From NCBI GenBank assembly GCA_027924585.1, contig BSBM01000964.1:1743501-1807500 (forward strand): DNA of 64,000 nt. Direction: 5' to 3'. This document shows, in pieces, positions 36,110 through 46,062 of the stretch (its first letter is position 1; each line of letters begins with the position of its first letter). Below the pieces are notes generated by a model. That model did no database searches. It was not told the DNA's origin and saw nothing but the letters and a program-made list of their open reading frames with translations. Position numbers and translations under genes: made by a program. This stretch comes from Larix kaempferi (Eukaryota; Streptophyta; Pinopsida; Pinales; Pinaceae).

Positions 36110-38735
36110 TATTTCCTAACCTCATCATTTAGTACCCTGAAGAATCCTTTTGTGAGGATCAATCTATAAACAGCAAGTTGATTTATCCTCCAGACATTAT
36201 TTACTTAGCCATTTTCCCTTTTGGTATTATCTTGGCTTAATTTATCATTTCTAGAATCTCATATATCTACTATCATCAGCTCTAAATATTTGCACTTTGG
36301 GGCACATTAAAGTGATTTGGGTTGAACTTGACAAGTCATGGTCATTAATCATTGGGAAAACATTGTGAAACTGAGTCGACACATAGTGCATTTTGCACCA
36401 TTGTTAGTTGACTAGTTTGCTTACTGATTGAAAATTGATTCTACAAGTCACAACCAATAAACTAATTACCATATAGATGTGTGCTTTGAAGTCTGAAAAA
36501 TAAAGAATTCAGCATTAACTTTATTGCTTTATTGATACTTAGCAACATAAGAAAACAACTCTAGTGTCTATTGGTTCATAACACATTTGCTTTGAATAGA
36601 TAATTTATTGGACATTTTGATCATAAAATTCTCAAAGTTTGGAATTGGTGAATTGCTATGTTGCTATGACCTAAAACTTAAGTAGTATTAGATATAAGAT
36701 TTCTTGAGTTTCTCAAATGTTTTCAATAGAATTCATAGTTAGCTCATGGTTATAAGATCTTTGGATGGGATGTTAAATTAGAACTTAGAAGTCTGAGCAA
36801 ATTAATTTATTGATGATTATATATGTGATCTTACACTTGCATTCTAGTGAAATTGTTATGAATTTCTTGTTAATTTTGGTAGCTATTGATGTGACACAGT
36901 CACACCTAAGCTATTAGGATCATTAATATGGTAGCAAATGCTTTAAAGATCGTGAATCTATTAAATTGATGTGTTGGATCATGTCTTCAAGAAGATCTAA
37001 CATTGGTTCGTTGCATTACGATTCTATTGCAAGTAACTATTACTTTCATGTTTTATTGATTGGATTGATTTCATGTGATTACTTACTTTATTTCACTGTT
37101 GAAATTTACATGAATGTATTGACTTTAAAACTTTAAATGATACATTGAATATTTCATATTGGAAGCATTGATCCGTGTATATATATGGTTCAGAGGACAA
37201 TTGGGAATCTCGGGTAGTGTACATGTGCCGACATCTTTTAAAAAAAATTAGGAGCTTTCGTTTTAATGAGTAAAACTGCGGTTTAGGGGAATAATACTAG
37301 TACAGTGACCATTGTTCGGAGAAGTCTCCTTGCATATTCGTTAGGTGCAAGACGTTGGACATCATTTTTTTACTCCGATATAGTACCCCTATTTGAGTAG
37401 TACCACACTAGACAACATTAAGCACGGACTTGAACCCCATGTATCTTGCATATATCAAGGACCCCACAGGAATCCTGAAACCAACCTATTTTTCATCTAG
37501 TCATTTTAGTGCATTGAACACAACATACGGGAATATTACTCTTCATGCATATGAAAGGTCGAGTGGTGTGGCCAGGGGTACGGTCGAGCCTCCCTGGTTA
37601 GTGCTTTGAAAGATTGAGTCGAGCATCATCATTGGATCTCGTTGGTGGATCGAAAGGCTATAGTGGCTAGATATTCCATGTGACCTTCCAGCCTTGGTTT
37701 TGGGTTACCTATTTGAAGAAGCCCAAATTGTCTTTGTTAATTAGTTAATGCTTTTATTTTCATTGTATCATATATTTATCTATTTATAGCATATTCTACT
37801 GAATATTGAATCATGTCTTATTTATGTAATTGGATATCTTAGATAGACACATTTGCTGATAAAAACTGAGCTAGGCTAGTATTTGGGATTAGTTAGGTCA
37901 TCCCAGTTAGCCTTAGAAAAAACTTGTCTAGGTTCCCTCCCTTGGTTATTCTAGGTTCATTCATTGTTGAAGCTAGGAAACCTAAAAGAGGATTTTCTTC
38001 TAGTAGCGACATGTTGGGTTGGAAATCCATAGTTGTGTTGGTTAGGAGTCGATTAACTTGCCAATCCTTAGATTGCGAGGTTGTGCATTAACACCTCCTT
38101 TAATAATTTTTAACTCTACTTAGGAAAATAACTTAGGAAAACCATATTATTAACCTGTATTAGTTGTCAACCTATTGAAATATTGTATACCCCCTTGTTG
38201 AATGGAAATCACTAAAAAAGGAGGTCACTGGGCAATTTGATGTTATGGTTGGATAGAAGATCCAAATGGGTGCCTAGAAAGTCAAAGTTGGTGTGCATCT
38301 GGAGACTATATCACTACCATGCACATTCATCGATTCTACAGGTTGCTCGTCGAGTGCTATCTGAGTGGCCCCTATAGATTTGACTAATCTGGAGGAGTGT
38401 TTTGACATGCAACCTTGGAAACTGATAATATGGCCAAATGGGCATCCAAATCCAAGATATGGAAAATACTGAATAAATCAAACCCATGCACATTCTAGAA
38501 AAGTAGGACTGTAGAACACTCAACAGTGGAGTTACCACCTTTTGAAAATGATTTATCTAAGGAAGTAGTGATCAGTCTGATGGCATATACCTAAATAAGT
38601 GGCCAAATGGGTATCCAAATTTGTGCTTAGAATGCATGGATCCCATTTATAACAAAAGATATGACATTACCCTCTCGGTGAATGGGGTTGGCCACTATAT
38701 AACACTGACCAACTTGCATTGAATACAAAAGCTTT
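36110..38735. other. AT-rich decayed DNA with an LTR end near 38093
   Basis: No gene. The interval about 37920-38093 reads, in reverse complement, like the start of the LTR at 33667 (GTTAATGCACAACCTCGCAA compared with GTTGTTGCACAACCTAGAA), so it is probably the 3' end of a plus-strand relative ending TTAACA. No PBS follows and no partner is seen. Confidence 0.4.
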
Positions 38736-38740
38736 GAATA
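38736..38740. repeat. Target-site duplication of gag-only element (left), GAATA
   Basis: GAATA before TGCTATG; repeated at 41815-41819. Confidence 0.93.
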
Positions 38741-38939
38741 TGCTATGAATATTTATTTAATATTATTATTTATTAATTAGTAGATTATTAGGTTATTAGT
38801 GAAAGGGTGTAACCCTTCACAATGTTGGATCAAGCCCTATATAAAGGCGATCTTATTGGATCATCTTTTATCTTATCAATTCAATTATATATATATATCT
38901 TATTCAATATGGATCTCGCGTCCTAGTTTTTCTGCCGCA
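38741..38939 (+). repeat. 5' LTR, 199 bp
   Basis: TGCTATGAAT...TCTGCCGCA. It contains a hairpin-forming block GTGAAAGGG/AACCCTTCAC near 38798-38819 and a TATA box, and is AT-rich after the TATA box. Short for a plant Ty3-type LTR. Confidence 0.95.
38838..38845 (+). promoter_or_regulatory. TATA box of 5' LTR
   Basis: TATATAAA, about 100 bp into the LTR. The transcript should start near 38870, leaving a short R-U5 of about 70 bp. This would drive gag expression. Confidence 0.7.
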
Positions 38940-38941
38940 TT

Positions 38942-38953
38942 TGGTATCAGAGC
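38942..38953 (+). other. Primer-binding site, tRNA-iMet type
   Basis: TGGTATCAGAGC two bases after the LTR end, identical to the PBS of the young element at 4968. Confidence 0.95.
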
Positions 38954-39064
38954 GGAACGCTCCTCCATCTAAGCTCGGATTCGGCTCACAATCAGAGCGG
39001 ATTCGCTCCTACACTCTGAGCTCGGACTCGGCTCATCAACTCCTCCAGCGAGCTCGGATTCGGC
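38948..39064 (+). repeat. Leader tandem repeats with hairpin cores
   Basis: About 2.5 imperfect copies of a unit near 45-50 bp. Each has a core such as GAGCTCGGATTCGGCTC (self-complementary arms GAGC...GCTC), and two copies begin CAGAGCGGA..CGCTC, so the 3' part of the PBS is itself the start of the first unit. The stems could form repeated hairpins in the RNA leader, for example for packaging or dimerisation. That role is inference. Confidence 0.7.
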
Positions 39065-39610
39065 TCCTCATTCCACCCTACACCCACTCCCACACTTGCA
39101 CCCTCGGCTCTCACCACTCCCTGCCTTCACCCCATCTCGCCACCATCGCGCCTCCCACCACCACCGCGCCACCAACTGCGACACCATCATCCCCTCTCTG
39201 CTACGTCCATCCCCTGCGTTCTCCCTCCTTCCTGCCTTCGCGCGCACCTGCTCCACGCACCTCTACTTCCTTCCCGCACACTGCTCCCTCTCTCCCTCCT
39301 CGCCTCTCCCCTCCGTCACCTCGCGCTGATCCACTACCGACCTTCTCCCTCCTGCACGCACACGTCTCCGCCTTTCTTCCTCACGCCTCCGCTCCAGCCC
39401 TCCTCTTCTCTGCCTACTCGCGCACCTCTCCCAAACCCTCGTCCTTTCCCACCGCATCCACGCTCCCGCCTGCTCGCCCAGCACACCCCTCCACGCCCAC
39501 TCTAGCACACCCGTCCACGCCACACCTGCCCCATTTCCTCCCTCACTAAGCTCTCTCCATTCCCCTCCGCACTCTTCCACCGCCGCCTCCCCACTATCAC
39601 TTCCCGCCAT
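39065..39610 (+). other. C-rich, G-poor untranslated leader
   Basis: A sharply C-rich block inside otherwise AT-rich DNA, reading CT/CAC/CCTCC-type sequence on the plus strand. A frame rich in Pro, Ser and His is open to 39549, but its low complexity and lack of domains make it more likely leader RNA than protein. It is followed by an A/T-only-like block (39640-39790). Confidence 0.6.
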
Positions 39611-39634
39611 TCCCAAGACCTGCATACATTCAAA

Positions 39635-39795
39635 ACACAAAAATATTAATAATAATTTTTTTATTATTATATTTTTTTCATACATAATAAAATTATTATA
39701 ATTTAAATAATAATTATTGTATTATTATTTTAATATACAATAAATTATTATTATAATTTAATAATATTTATTGTATTATTATTTTATTCCTTCCC
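39635..39795 (+). repeat. AT-rich low-complexity block
   Basis: Runs of ATT/AAT and TTATTATTA-type sequence between the C-rich leader and the gag start. This is an abrupt composition switch within one element. Confidence 0.85.
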
Positions 39796-39860
39796 TAACT
39801 CTTATCCTAAACACCAAAATCGATTCCAAATATTCACCTCCCCACACCCGGTCAAGAAAA

Positions 39861-41363
39861 ATGGCCGAGTTACGAGACCGACTAGAAAAATTAGAAAAAG
39901 ACCAAATTAGAGATTTAAAAATCGTCGAAGGTCTAAACTCCAGAATGGACAAACTTGAGAAAGTGTTTCAAGAAGATTTTAAGGAAGAGATGAAAAATAA
40001 CAATGCTGTGCTTAAAAAAGAAATCAAAGATGAAGTTGTTCTGGTACTAGAAAGAAGGCTGAGTGAAAAATTTGACACTCTAAACGAAAAACAAAAAGAC
40101 TTGGATGACAAAATGAGTGTTATGACTCAAAACATAAACACCATAACCCAGAACTTGAGCACCTTGACACAGAACCATAATATATTAATGGAGATGTTAC
40201 AAAGACTAACGCCTAAGACAGACCAAGTCAGTAGTCCAGACATGCTAGATGCCTCATTTCATATTTTCACACAGGAAGCACTTGCCAAGAATCAAGAAGA
40301 ATTGCAAAAAGAAATAAAGATTAACAATGCGACGCTTAAGCAAGAGATAGAAACAAAAGTACTACCAGATATGGAGGCACGATTAAACAGCCAAATAGAA
40401 GCTATCAGTAAGATAGTAGAGAATAAAAAAAACAAAAATCACCGCCAACAACGAAGCAGTTCAAATATGTCACTTACGTCATCCAGTAGTTCCGATCCAC
40501 CATCAAACCATAAAGCAAAAGGGAATCAATATCACCCTTACATAGTGTACCCACCTAAGGCAAAAATAGAGTTGTCGAAATACAATGGAAGTGAAGACCA
40601 ATGCGTTGCTTGGCTAAACAAAGCAGAGGAATACTTCGACATTTACAATATTCAAGCTAACGAGGAGAAGGTGAAATATGCATCAATGCATATGGAAGGG
40701 TACGCCTATAATTGGTACTTATGGTGGAAGAGAGACAATTTTTCCTACACCTGGAACTTGTTCAAAAATGATTTTTTTAATAGGTTTCAAGGAATCAAGG
40801 AAGATGAGTTTTTTAGTAAACTTACGAGATTACAACAAGTTGGAAGTGTTGAAGAATTCACACACCAGTGGGAATCCTTGTCAACACGAGTATTTGGGTT
40901 GTCCGGCAAGCAAAGACTCGAAACCTATTTAGGAGGTCTTAAACCATACCTCCAAAGAGAGTTAAAGTTACACGACATACCTAACGTAGAGGTAGCAAGA
41001 CATAAAGCAAAAGCTGCAGAACACAAACTGGAAGGAATAAAAACAAGAGGCGACAACCATCATCGACAAGAAAAAGAGACACAATGTAGGTACTGTGAAG
41101 ATACGTGGTCACCCGGCCATCAATGCCACAAACCTCAATCATATGCCTATGAAATGGAAAATAGATCAAAGCCATCTAACAGTTACTCTGATAATAGAAA
41201 GAAGAAGAAAAACATATGTCGTCGATGCGGTGATGATTGGATCCCAGGCCATAAATGTAGGAACAATCAGACAATACAGTGCAAAATCATCAATGGAAAG
41301 GAAGTGCAAGTATCTACACAAGAAATCACGTCTGATTCTAATACCGACACTGAATTTGAATGA
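39861..41363 (+). CDS. gag: Intact gag protein, 500 residues, two zinc knuckles
   Basis: The first ATG with good context (AAAAATGGCC) is at 39861; the frame stays open upstream to 39771 without an ATG, so I use 39861. Residues 1 to about 210 are highly charged with heptad-like Leu/Ile spacing (MAELRDRLEKLEKDQ), probably a long coiled coil. Residues about 230-390 are a Ty3-type capsid domain (ELSKYNGSEDQCVAWLNKAE, YAYNWYLWWKRDNFSYTW, LTRLQQVGSVEEFTHQWESL). Two zinc knuckles with C-x2-C-x7-H-x-C spacing lie at residues 409-422 (CRYCEDTWSPGHQC) and 453-466 (CRRCGDDWIPGHKC). The C-terminus is acidic. Gag would bind and package RNA and form virus-like particles in the cytoplasm. With no pol, enzymes must come from a related full element. 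No stop or frameshift interrupts it. Confidence 0.92.
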   Translation: MAELRDRLEKLEKDQIRDLKIVEGLNSRMDKLEKVFQEDFKEEMKNNNAVLKKEIKDEVVLVLERRLSEKFDTLNEKQKDLDDKMSVMTQNINTITQNLSTLTQNHNILMEMLQRLTPKTDQVSSPDMLDASFHIFTQEALAKNQEELQKEIKINNATLKQEIETKVLPDMEARLNSQIEAISKIVENKKNKNHRQQRSSSNMSLTSSSSSDPPSNHKAKGNQYHPYIVYPPKAKIELSKYNGSEDQCVAWLNKAEEYFDIYNIQANEEKVKYASMHMEGYAYNWYLWWKRDNFSYTWNLFKNDFFNRFQGIKEDEFFSKLTRLQQVGSVEEFTHQWESLSTRVFGLSGKQRLETYLGGLKPYLQRELKLHDIPNVEVARHKAKAAEHKLEGIKTRGDNHHRQEKETQCRYCEDTWSPGHQCHKPQSYAYEMENRSKPSNSYSDNRKKKKNICRRCGDDWIPGHKCRNNQTIQCKIINGKEVQVSTQEITSDSNTDTEFE

Positions 41364-41789
41364 CGAACGACATTAGGAAAATACTCAAGCTTTGAGGACA
41401 AAGCTTTCCTAAGGGGAAGGCAATGCTATGAATATTTATTTAATATTATTATTTATTAATTAGTAGATTATTAGGTTATTAGTGAAAGGGTGTAACCCTT
41501 CACAATGTTGGATCAAGCCCTATATAAAGGCGATCTTATTGGATCATCTTTTATATAGGGCTTGATCCAACATTGTGAAGGGTTACACCCTTTCACTAAT
41601 AACCTAATAATCTACTAATTAATAAATAATAATATTAAATAAATATTCATAGCATTGCCTTCCCCTTAGGAAAGCTTTGTCCTCAAAGCTTGAGTATTTT
41701 CCTAATGTCGTTCGTCATTCAGATTCAGTGTCGGTATTAGAATCAGACGTGATTTCTTGTGTAGATACTTGCACTTCCTTTCCATTGAT
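41289..41789. repeat. 240-bp inverted repeat (fold-back), 21-nt loop
   Basis: Left arm 41289-41528 (last 75 bp of gag, polypurine tract, start of 3' LTR) and right arm 41550-41789 are reverse complements with one mismatch (41356 against 41722). The loop is 41529-41549. At the inner junction, LTR and donor share TTTAT; at the outer junction they share GAT. Shared bases at both joins point to microhomology-mediated template switching. Confidence 0.95.
41411..41423 (+). other. Polypurine tract
   Basis: AAGGGGAAGGCAA directly before the TG of the 3' LTR. It primes plus-strand DNA and fixes the LTR edge. Confidence 0.85.
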
Positions 41790-41814
41790 CTCGCGTCCTA
41801 GTTTTTCTGCCGCA
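41424..41814 (+). repeat. 3' LTR, 391 bp, rearranged
   Basis: 41424-41554 equals the first 131 bp of the 5' LTR and 41787-41814 equals its last 28 bp. Between them, 40 bp of LTR (38872-38911) are missing and 232 bp of inverted element sequence are present. The TATA box is retained at 41521-41528. Confidence 0.95.
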
Positions 41815-41819
41815 GAATA
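41815..41819. repeat. Target-site duplication of gag-only element (right), GAATA
   Basis: Perfect match to 38736-38740, so the rearranged LTR end is the true integrated end. Confidence 0.93.
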
Positions 41820-43859
41820 TCTGACAATGGCAAGTTGATGATATCTCTGTAGCATTGAAATTATATTGTAATAACATCAGAGGGTGTCCCTGGTGGACCA
41901 ACAATATATAATGTGTCCCATATGGACTAGTAGTAGAGATGTACCTATGCAAATAAGATAAGATAATTTTATTAATGTCCAAAAAGTGACCACTAAAGTA
42001 GGTTAAAGGGACTACTGGGTATAATGATGTCAGTACAAAGTGGGAGTGCTAAAGCGACTACTATAAAAATAGAATACATTAAGCAAAAAGCAAGTGGATG
42101 TAATCTAAACCATGTGGAAGCAGTCTTCAGGCTCTAGAGCAGGAAGCCCCTCTGGGAGAAGAAAGCTAGATGAAAGATGTACCAAACCAACCGATGCAAG
42201 ATCTAGAAAAAATGAGCAACAACCAGTCGAGTGTGTGTCTCACAATCTACTAGATCCGTCTCTCCTATCATCCGAGGTCGAGTGGAGGAAGCTCAGGATA
42301 GAGGGTTGTATAGAGGAAGATCCAAAGAGGAAACTAGATGACATATTGTGCTACTATCTAGAGGAGGCCCGTCGTTTGTGACTGGAATATCTCCACTGAC
42401 TATTGATGTGAGATATGGACTGGCGATGTAGTTGAGGTATTTGTGAAGTGTGTACGGCCCTCTGAAGCATCACTAATCAATGGTTGGGGTTTCGATTGCT
42501 ATCCATCTGTCTCTTGGTTCCCTAAGTAGAAGGGAGCACCGTAAAAAAGGAAGTGATGAGATGAGTGGAGGTTGGTCTCTAGGGTGGTTGGATGGAATGA
42601 GAACGAAGCTTAAGGGAATGCTACATGTAAATGGAAAAACATATCTGATATGGAAATCTGAAGAAACTGGAGAGGGTTTGGGACTCCCTGAATAGGAAAT
42701 GGAAACACCCCTGGGTCTCATAGTAGATGGAGCAACGAAAGATGAAGTGCTACTCATCCTCAACCTCCTAAAGGTGGAAGCGCTAGAAAATCATGTATGA
42801 CCGATCGATCTGGCTGTTGGTATCCACTCGAATCCTATGTGAGCCAACTCTAAATCGGCCTAGAGGAATGTAGAGAGCATGCATCTGATGGTGGAGGGTG
42901 TATTGTGGTCAAACAATGAGTCTATCTCTCATCTCCAAAAATGATCAGCATAGAAGGCTATCTTTGGGCGTAGCCTTCCCTGAGGGTTAACCCAAGTAGT
43001 ATGGATAAGCTTCCTGTAAATTCATCCTTGATGATCTAGTTTAGTTCCTCTCTTATATGGAGAAGGCTACTAGGAGCATTTAAGGAATATCTAAATGGAG
43101 GGAGTCGATCCATTTGAATTCCTATGGACCCTAGAAGATTCGAGACCCCTACAAACCAACGTCGAGTCCAACCTAGATGACTAGAAGAAGCAATAGACTC
43201 TAAGGAGCAATAGGCCAAGTATGGATATCTATCACACCCTTATGCTTAGTCGGCAAGGCCCCAGAACCAATGTAGGAAAGATACCATGTTGAACGCCATC
43301 TTTAGTCGAAAGGGTCGGGCGCCAAACGATGCTAGGATAATGTGAACAAGAACTGGTTGTTTACATCATATGTTGCGTTGGAGGAGAAGGGTTTGGACCC
43401 TCTCAGTCGAGGCCCAGTCTGACTCCATCAAACTAGGCCCCCACACCTCTGAACCATAGAGTACAATAGGTCGACTGAGAGATTCCATGGGAGACATCTT
43501 GGACGAGATGTCTTGAAAATGGTGTCTAAAGCATTATCTCTCGTGCAGAGCTAGGGATTCGTAGCCTTTGTTGAATTGGGGTAGGAGAGATTATCGTAAG
43601 TTGAAATGAGGTCCTGAGAACTAAACTCCAAGTATGTATAGGTGCTGATGATCTCAATATCTGCCCCTGTGAAGAAGAAATGCAAGTTTGAGATGCATTA
43701 AGTTGTTTACATTGATTCATCATATAGCATAGTCATGATAATATACCCCATAAGTATCTTCAATGAAGTCATCGGTTTAATGATTTAAGAACATACCATC
43801 ACCATGTCAACATCAAAGCATTTATAAAGACTATTTTCTTCTTTGGGGTGGATAATAGA
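41820..43859. other. Decayed DNA, no recognised gene
   Basis: Several frames of 60-96 codons on both strands (for example 42112-42381 plus and 42473-42763 minus) lack any motif. Probably an older repeat into which the gag-only element inserted. Confidence 0.4.
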
Positions 43860-44640
43860 TAACTAAACCAAGTTGGAACAAGTGATGTGGGCTTTAGTTG
43901 ACTGGCTGACTCAAGATGAAGGATAAAGAGTTCCTCTGTAAGTTCCACCATTAGTACGAACAATAGGGAAGTGTCTTAACATGGGAGTGTGTTCTTCGTT
44001 ACCTTTCCCCTTTGATTCCAATACATTTCCCTTTATTACTTTTCTTTTTCTTTTTCTTTTGTTTGCTCTTTTGCATAGGATTAGTGTTGTGAAAGTTATT
44101 GGCCCTGGTTTCACACCTTTTGGGATATCATTGATGACATAGCCTTGGCTCGTTTCCGGCAAGTGTCCATAGCCACTACAGATTTTCCTTAGTAAAGCAC
44201 ATATTACAAATAGGCCTTACCCTGCTGCCAGTTAAGCGTCCATATCCCCAACAGGGGTTGCCTATCCTTCCAACCACTAACCATTTTTATTGCCAGGGAA
44301 TTTATTTGGATCTTAGTAGAAGGCATTGCTCAACTATGGTTCTTCCTGACTATTGAAAATCGGCCATGAGTATCTACCCAAAAGTGTCATATACTGAGGA
44401 TTCACTAGAACACAATAAACTCGAGACTCATGGATGACATGGAGGCACACATTGTGAAATAGTTGCAAAGGGGTGAGAGCAAGAGTCAGCTTATCAAGTT
44501 CAAACCTTTAGGGTGCAGACCAAGATATGAAGTGATGTGGATGAAATGTGAGTGGCCAAAGATGGAATCCGAAGAAGGGGGTAAAAGTCCTTGTAAAGAC
44601 CAAAAGGCATCTAGGTTCATGGTATGTAAGTAAATTACAA
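43860..44640. repeat. Dispersed repeat, related copy at 29330-30110
   Basis: Patchy but collinear similarity to 29380-30090 (see that entry). A pyrimidine-rich CTTTT tract lies at 44038-44062. Confidence 0.5.
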
Positions 44641-44669
44641 ACCCTTCACCCTTGTCAACCAATGACTGG

Positions 44670-46049
44670 TGTTACAAATTACAATGCAAACTAGCAAGTG
44701 TAGTTAAATCCCTAAAGATTGCTACTAGCTCATGACAACTTGAGAGGAATTACCCATTATCACCACGTTAACGACCTTTATGCACTTCCAATTGGCTCTT
44801 CTCCAACTCGAGGGGGCATCCCTAGGATAGGATTTCTAGACTATGGCAATGAGGGCACAAGGTGATTTTGAAGGGATAGGTAAAACGGGGTTGTAGTTTT
44901 TGTAGGGTTTTTAGAATAGGTGATGGACAGATCGAAGATCAGTGCCAATATTCAACCAAGGCAGTGGTGTCAAGGTGAATCAAATGGCAAGTGAGGCCAA
45001 GAAGAATGCCCTTCAAGAATTGGTTTATTTCCTTCCAAGTTAGGGGTCGGGACTATGTCACTCAACCAATGAGGATAAACAATGGACTTCAAGGTCTACA
45101 AGAGGGAGATCGAATGGAAGAAAGTCCCTAGCCACCCAAGATCAACTATGGAGAAGGTAAATACCCTAAAACTCTTGCCAAGAGGCCAAATGCATATGAA
45201 GATAAGGTCTAAAATACTCACCCAAACCAACAAAGGAGAATGTATAAGCCAAGAGCTAAAGACGCCCTCCTTCCAAGAGTTATGAATAACTATTCTTTGG
45301 ATCAATCATGAGAGGTTTGTTGAAGATTTGAACATTCTAGCATTAACCCTTAAGCACAATAATAGAACCAATCAAAAGAAGCTTCAAGAATTGACAACAC
45401 TTTTCACCCTTAGCACCATAAATTGCACAAAAGAAAGATATGATTGATGAAGCTTCAAAAGAGAGAGAGCTTTAAACTGAAATGAAATGAGGAAGTGCCT
45501 CTCTACTATAGGAGAGGCTAAACTTCCTTATACAATAAAATATTCATTGTTTCCTTAGATCTAGCCTAGGGTGGAGTAAAATAATACAAAAGCCCCACTT
45601 CAAGCAACTACTTTCTAACAATACAATAAAATAAGTGGTCAATGCAACTTGTACAATGATGAGATACATAGGTTCCCTAACAAAGGGAGAATGCCTCCAA
45701 CAAGAAAGGATCAAGCAGGAGGATGATGCCACGTAGCCTCCAAAGGCCCCTCCAAGAGATGTGCTCCAAAGAACGTCTACAAGACCTTCCTCAAGAGTAA
45801 GGTCTTGAACTAGACAAGTTCACCAAGATCGTCCTCCATGAAGGATGAACAGGGAAATAAAATAATGCATAAGAAGAGGGGAGGACTCCAAAGAACACGG
45901 ATCCCCCCTTTAATCTTCAAATTATCGCATAAAACCTGTCCAATATAGGAAAGTTCCTCCAATAAAGTGGTAAGGGTGAACGCCCCTTCGAAACTTGATT
46001 CAAACACATCATTGTCCATGAAGATCTTCATGGTGACCACTACGTCACA
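44670..46049 (-). repeat. Left (3') LTR, about 1380 bp
   Basis: Starts TGTTACAAATT and ends TACGTCACA (plus-strand reading). The polypyrimidine TGCCCCTACTTTC follows. Corresponds to 48622 onward and, for its first part, to 21766 onward. Confidence 0.65.
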
Positions 46050-46062
46050 TGCCCCTACTTTC
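46050..46062 (-). other. Polypurine tract (minus strand)
   Basis: Reads GAAAGTAGGGGCA on the minus strand immediately before the TG of the left LTR. Confidence 0.55.

Larger units (their letters stand above)
38741..41814 (+). mobile_element. Gag-only LTR retrotransposon (TR-GAG-like)
   Basis: The element has a 199-bp 5' LTR, a tRNA-iMet PBS, a C-rich leader, one intact gag ORF, a polypurine tract and a 3' LTR, flanked by a perfect GAATA duplication. There is no protease, RT, RNase H or integrase. Small non-autonomous elements that encode only gag have been described in plants as TR-GAG. The parts of the two LTRs that can be compared (131 and 28 bp) are identical by eye, so insertion is very recent. 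The 3' LTR is 391 bp because a 232-bp inverted piece of the element replaces 40 bp of LTR. Confidence 0.95.

Noticed and set aside
38941-39549. A 202-codon Pro/Ser/His-rich open frame
   Set aside because: Low-complexity, starts at a non-ATG codon within the PBS and lies in the C-rich leader before gag; no domain.
39263-39685. Gly/Glu/Arg-rich minus-strand frame
   Set aside because: Antisense of the C-rich leader; low complexity.
41289-41789. Fold-back read as a microRNA gene, terminator or DNA transposon with inverted repeats
   Set aside because: The arms are exact pieces of gag, polypurine tract and LTR, and the flanking GAATA duplication belongs to the whole LTR element.
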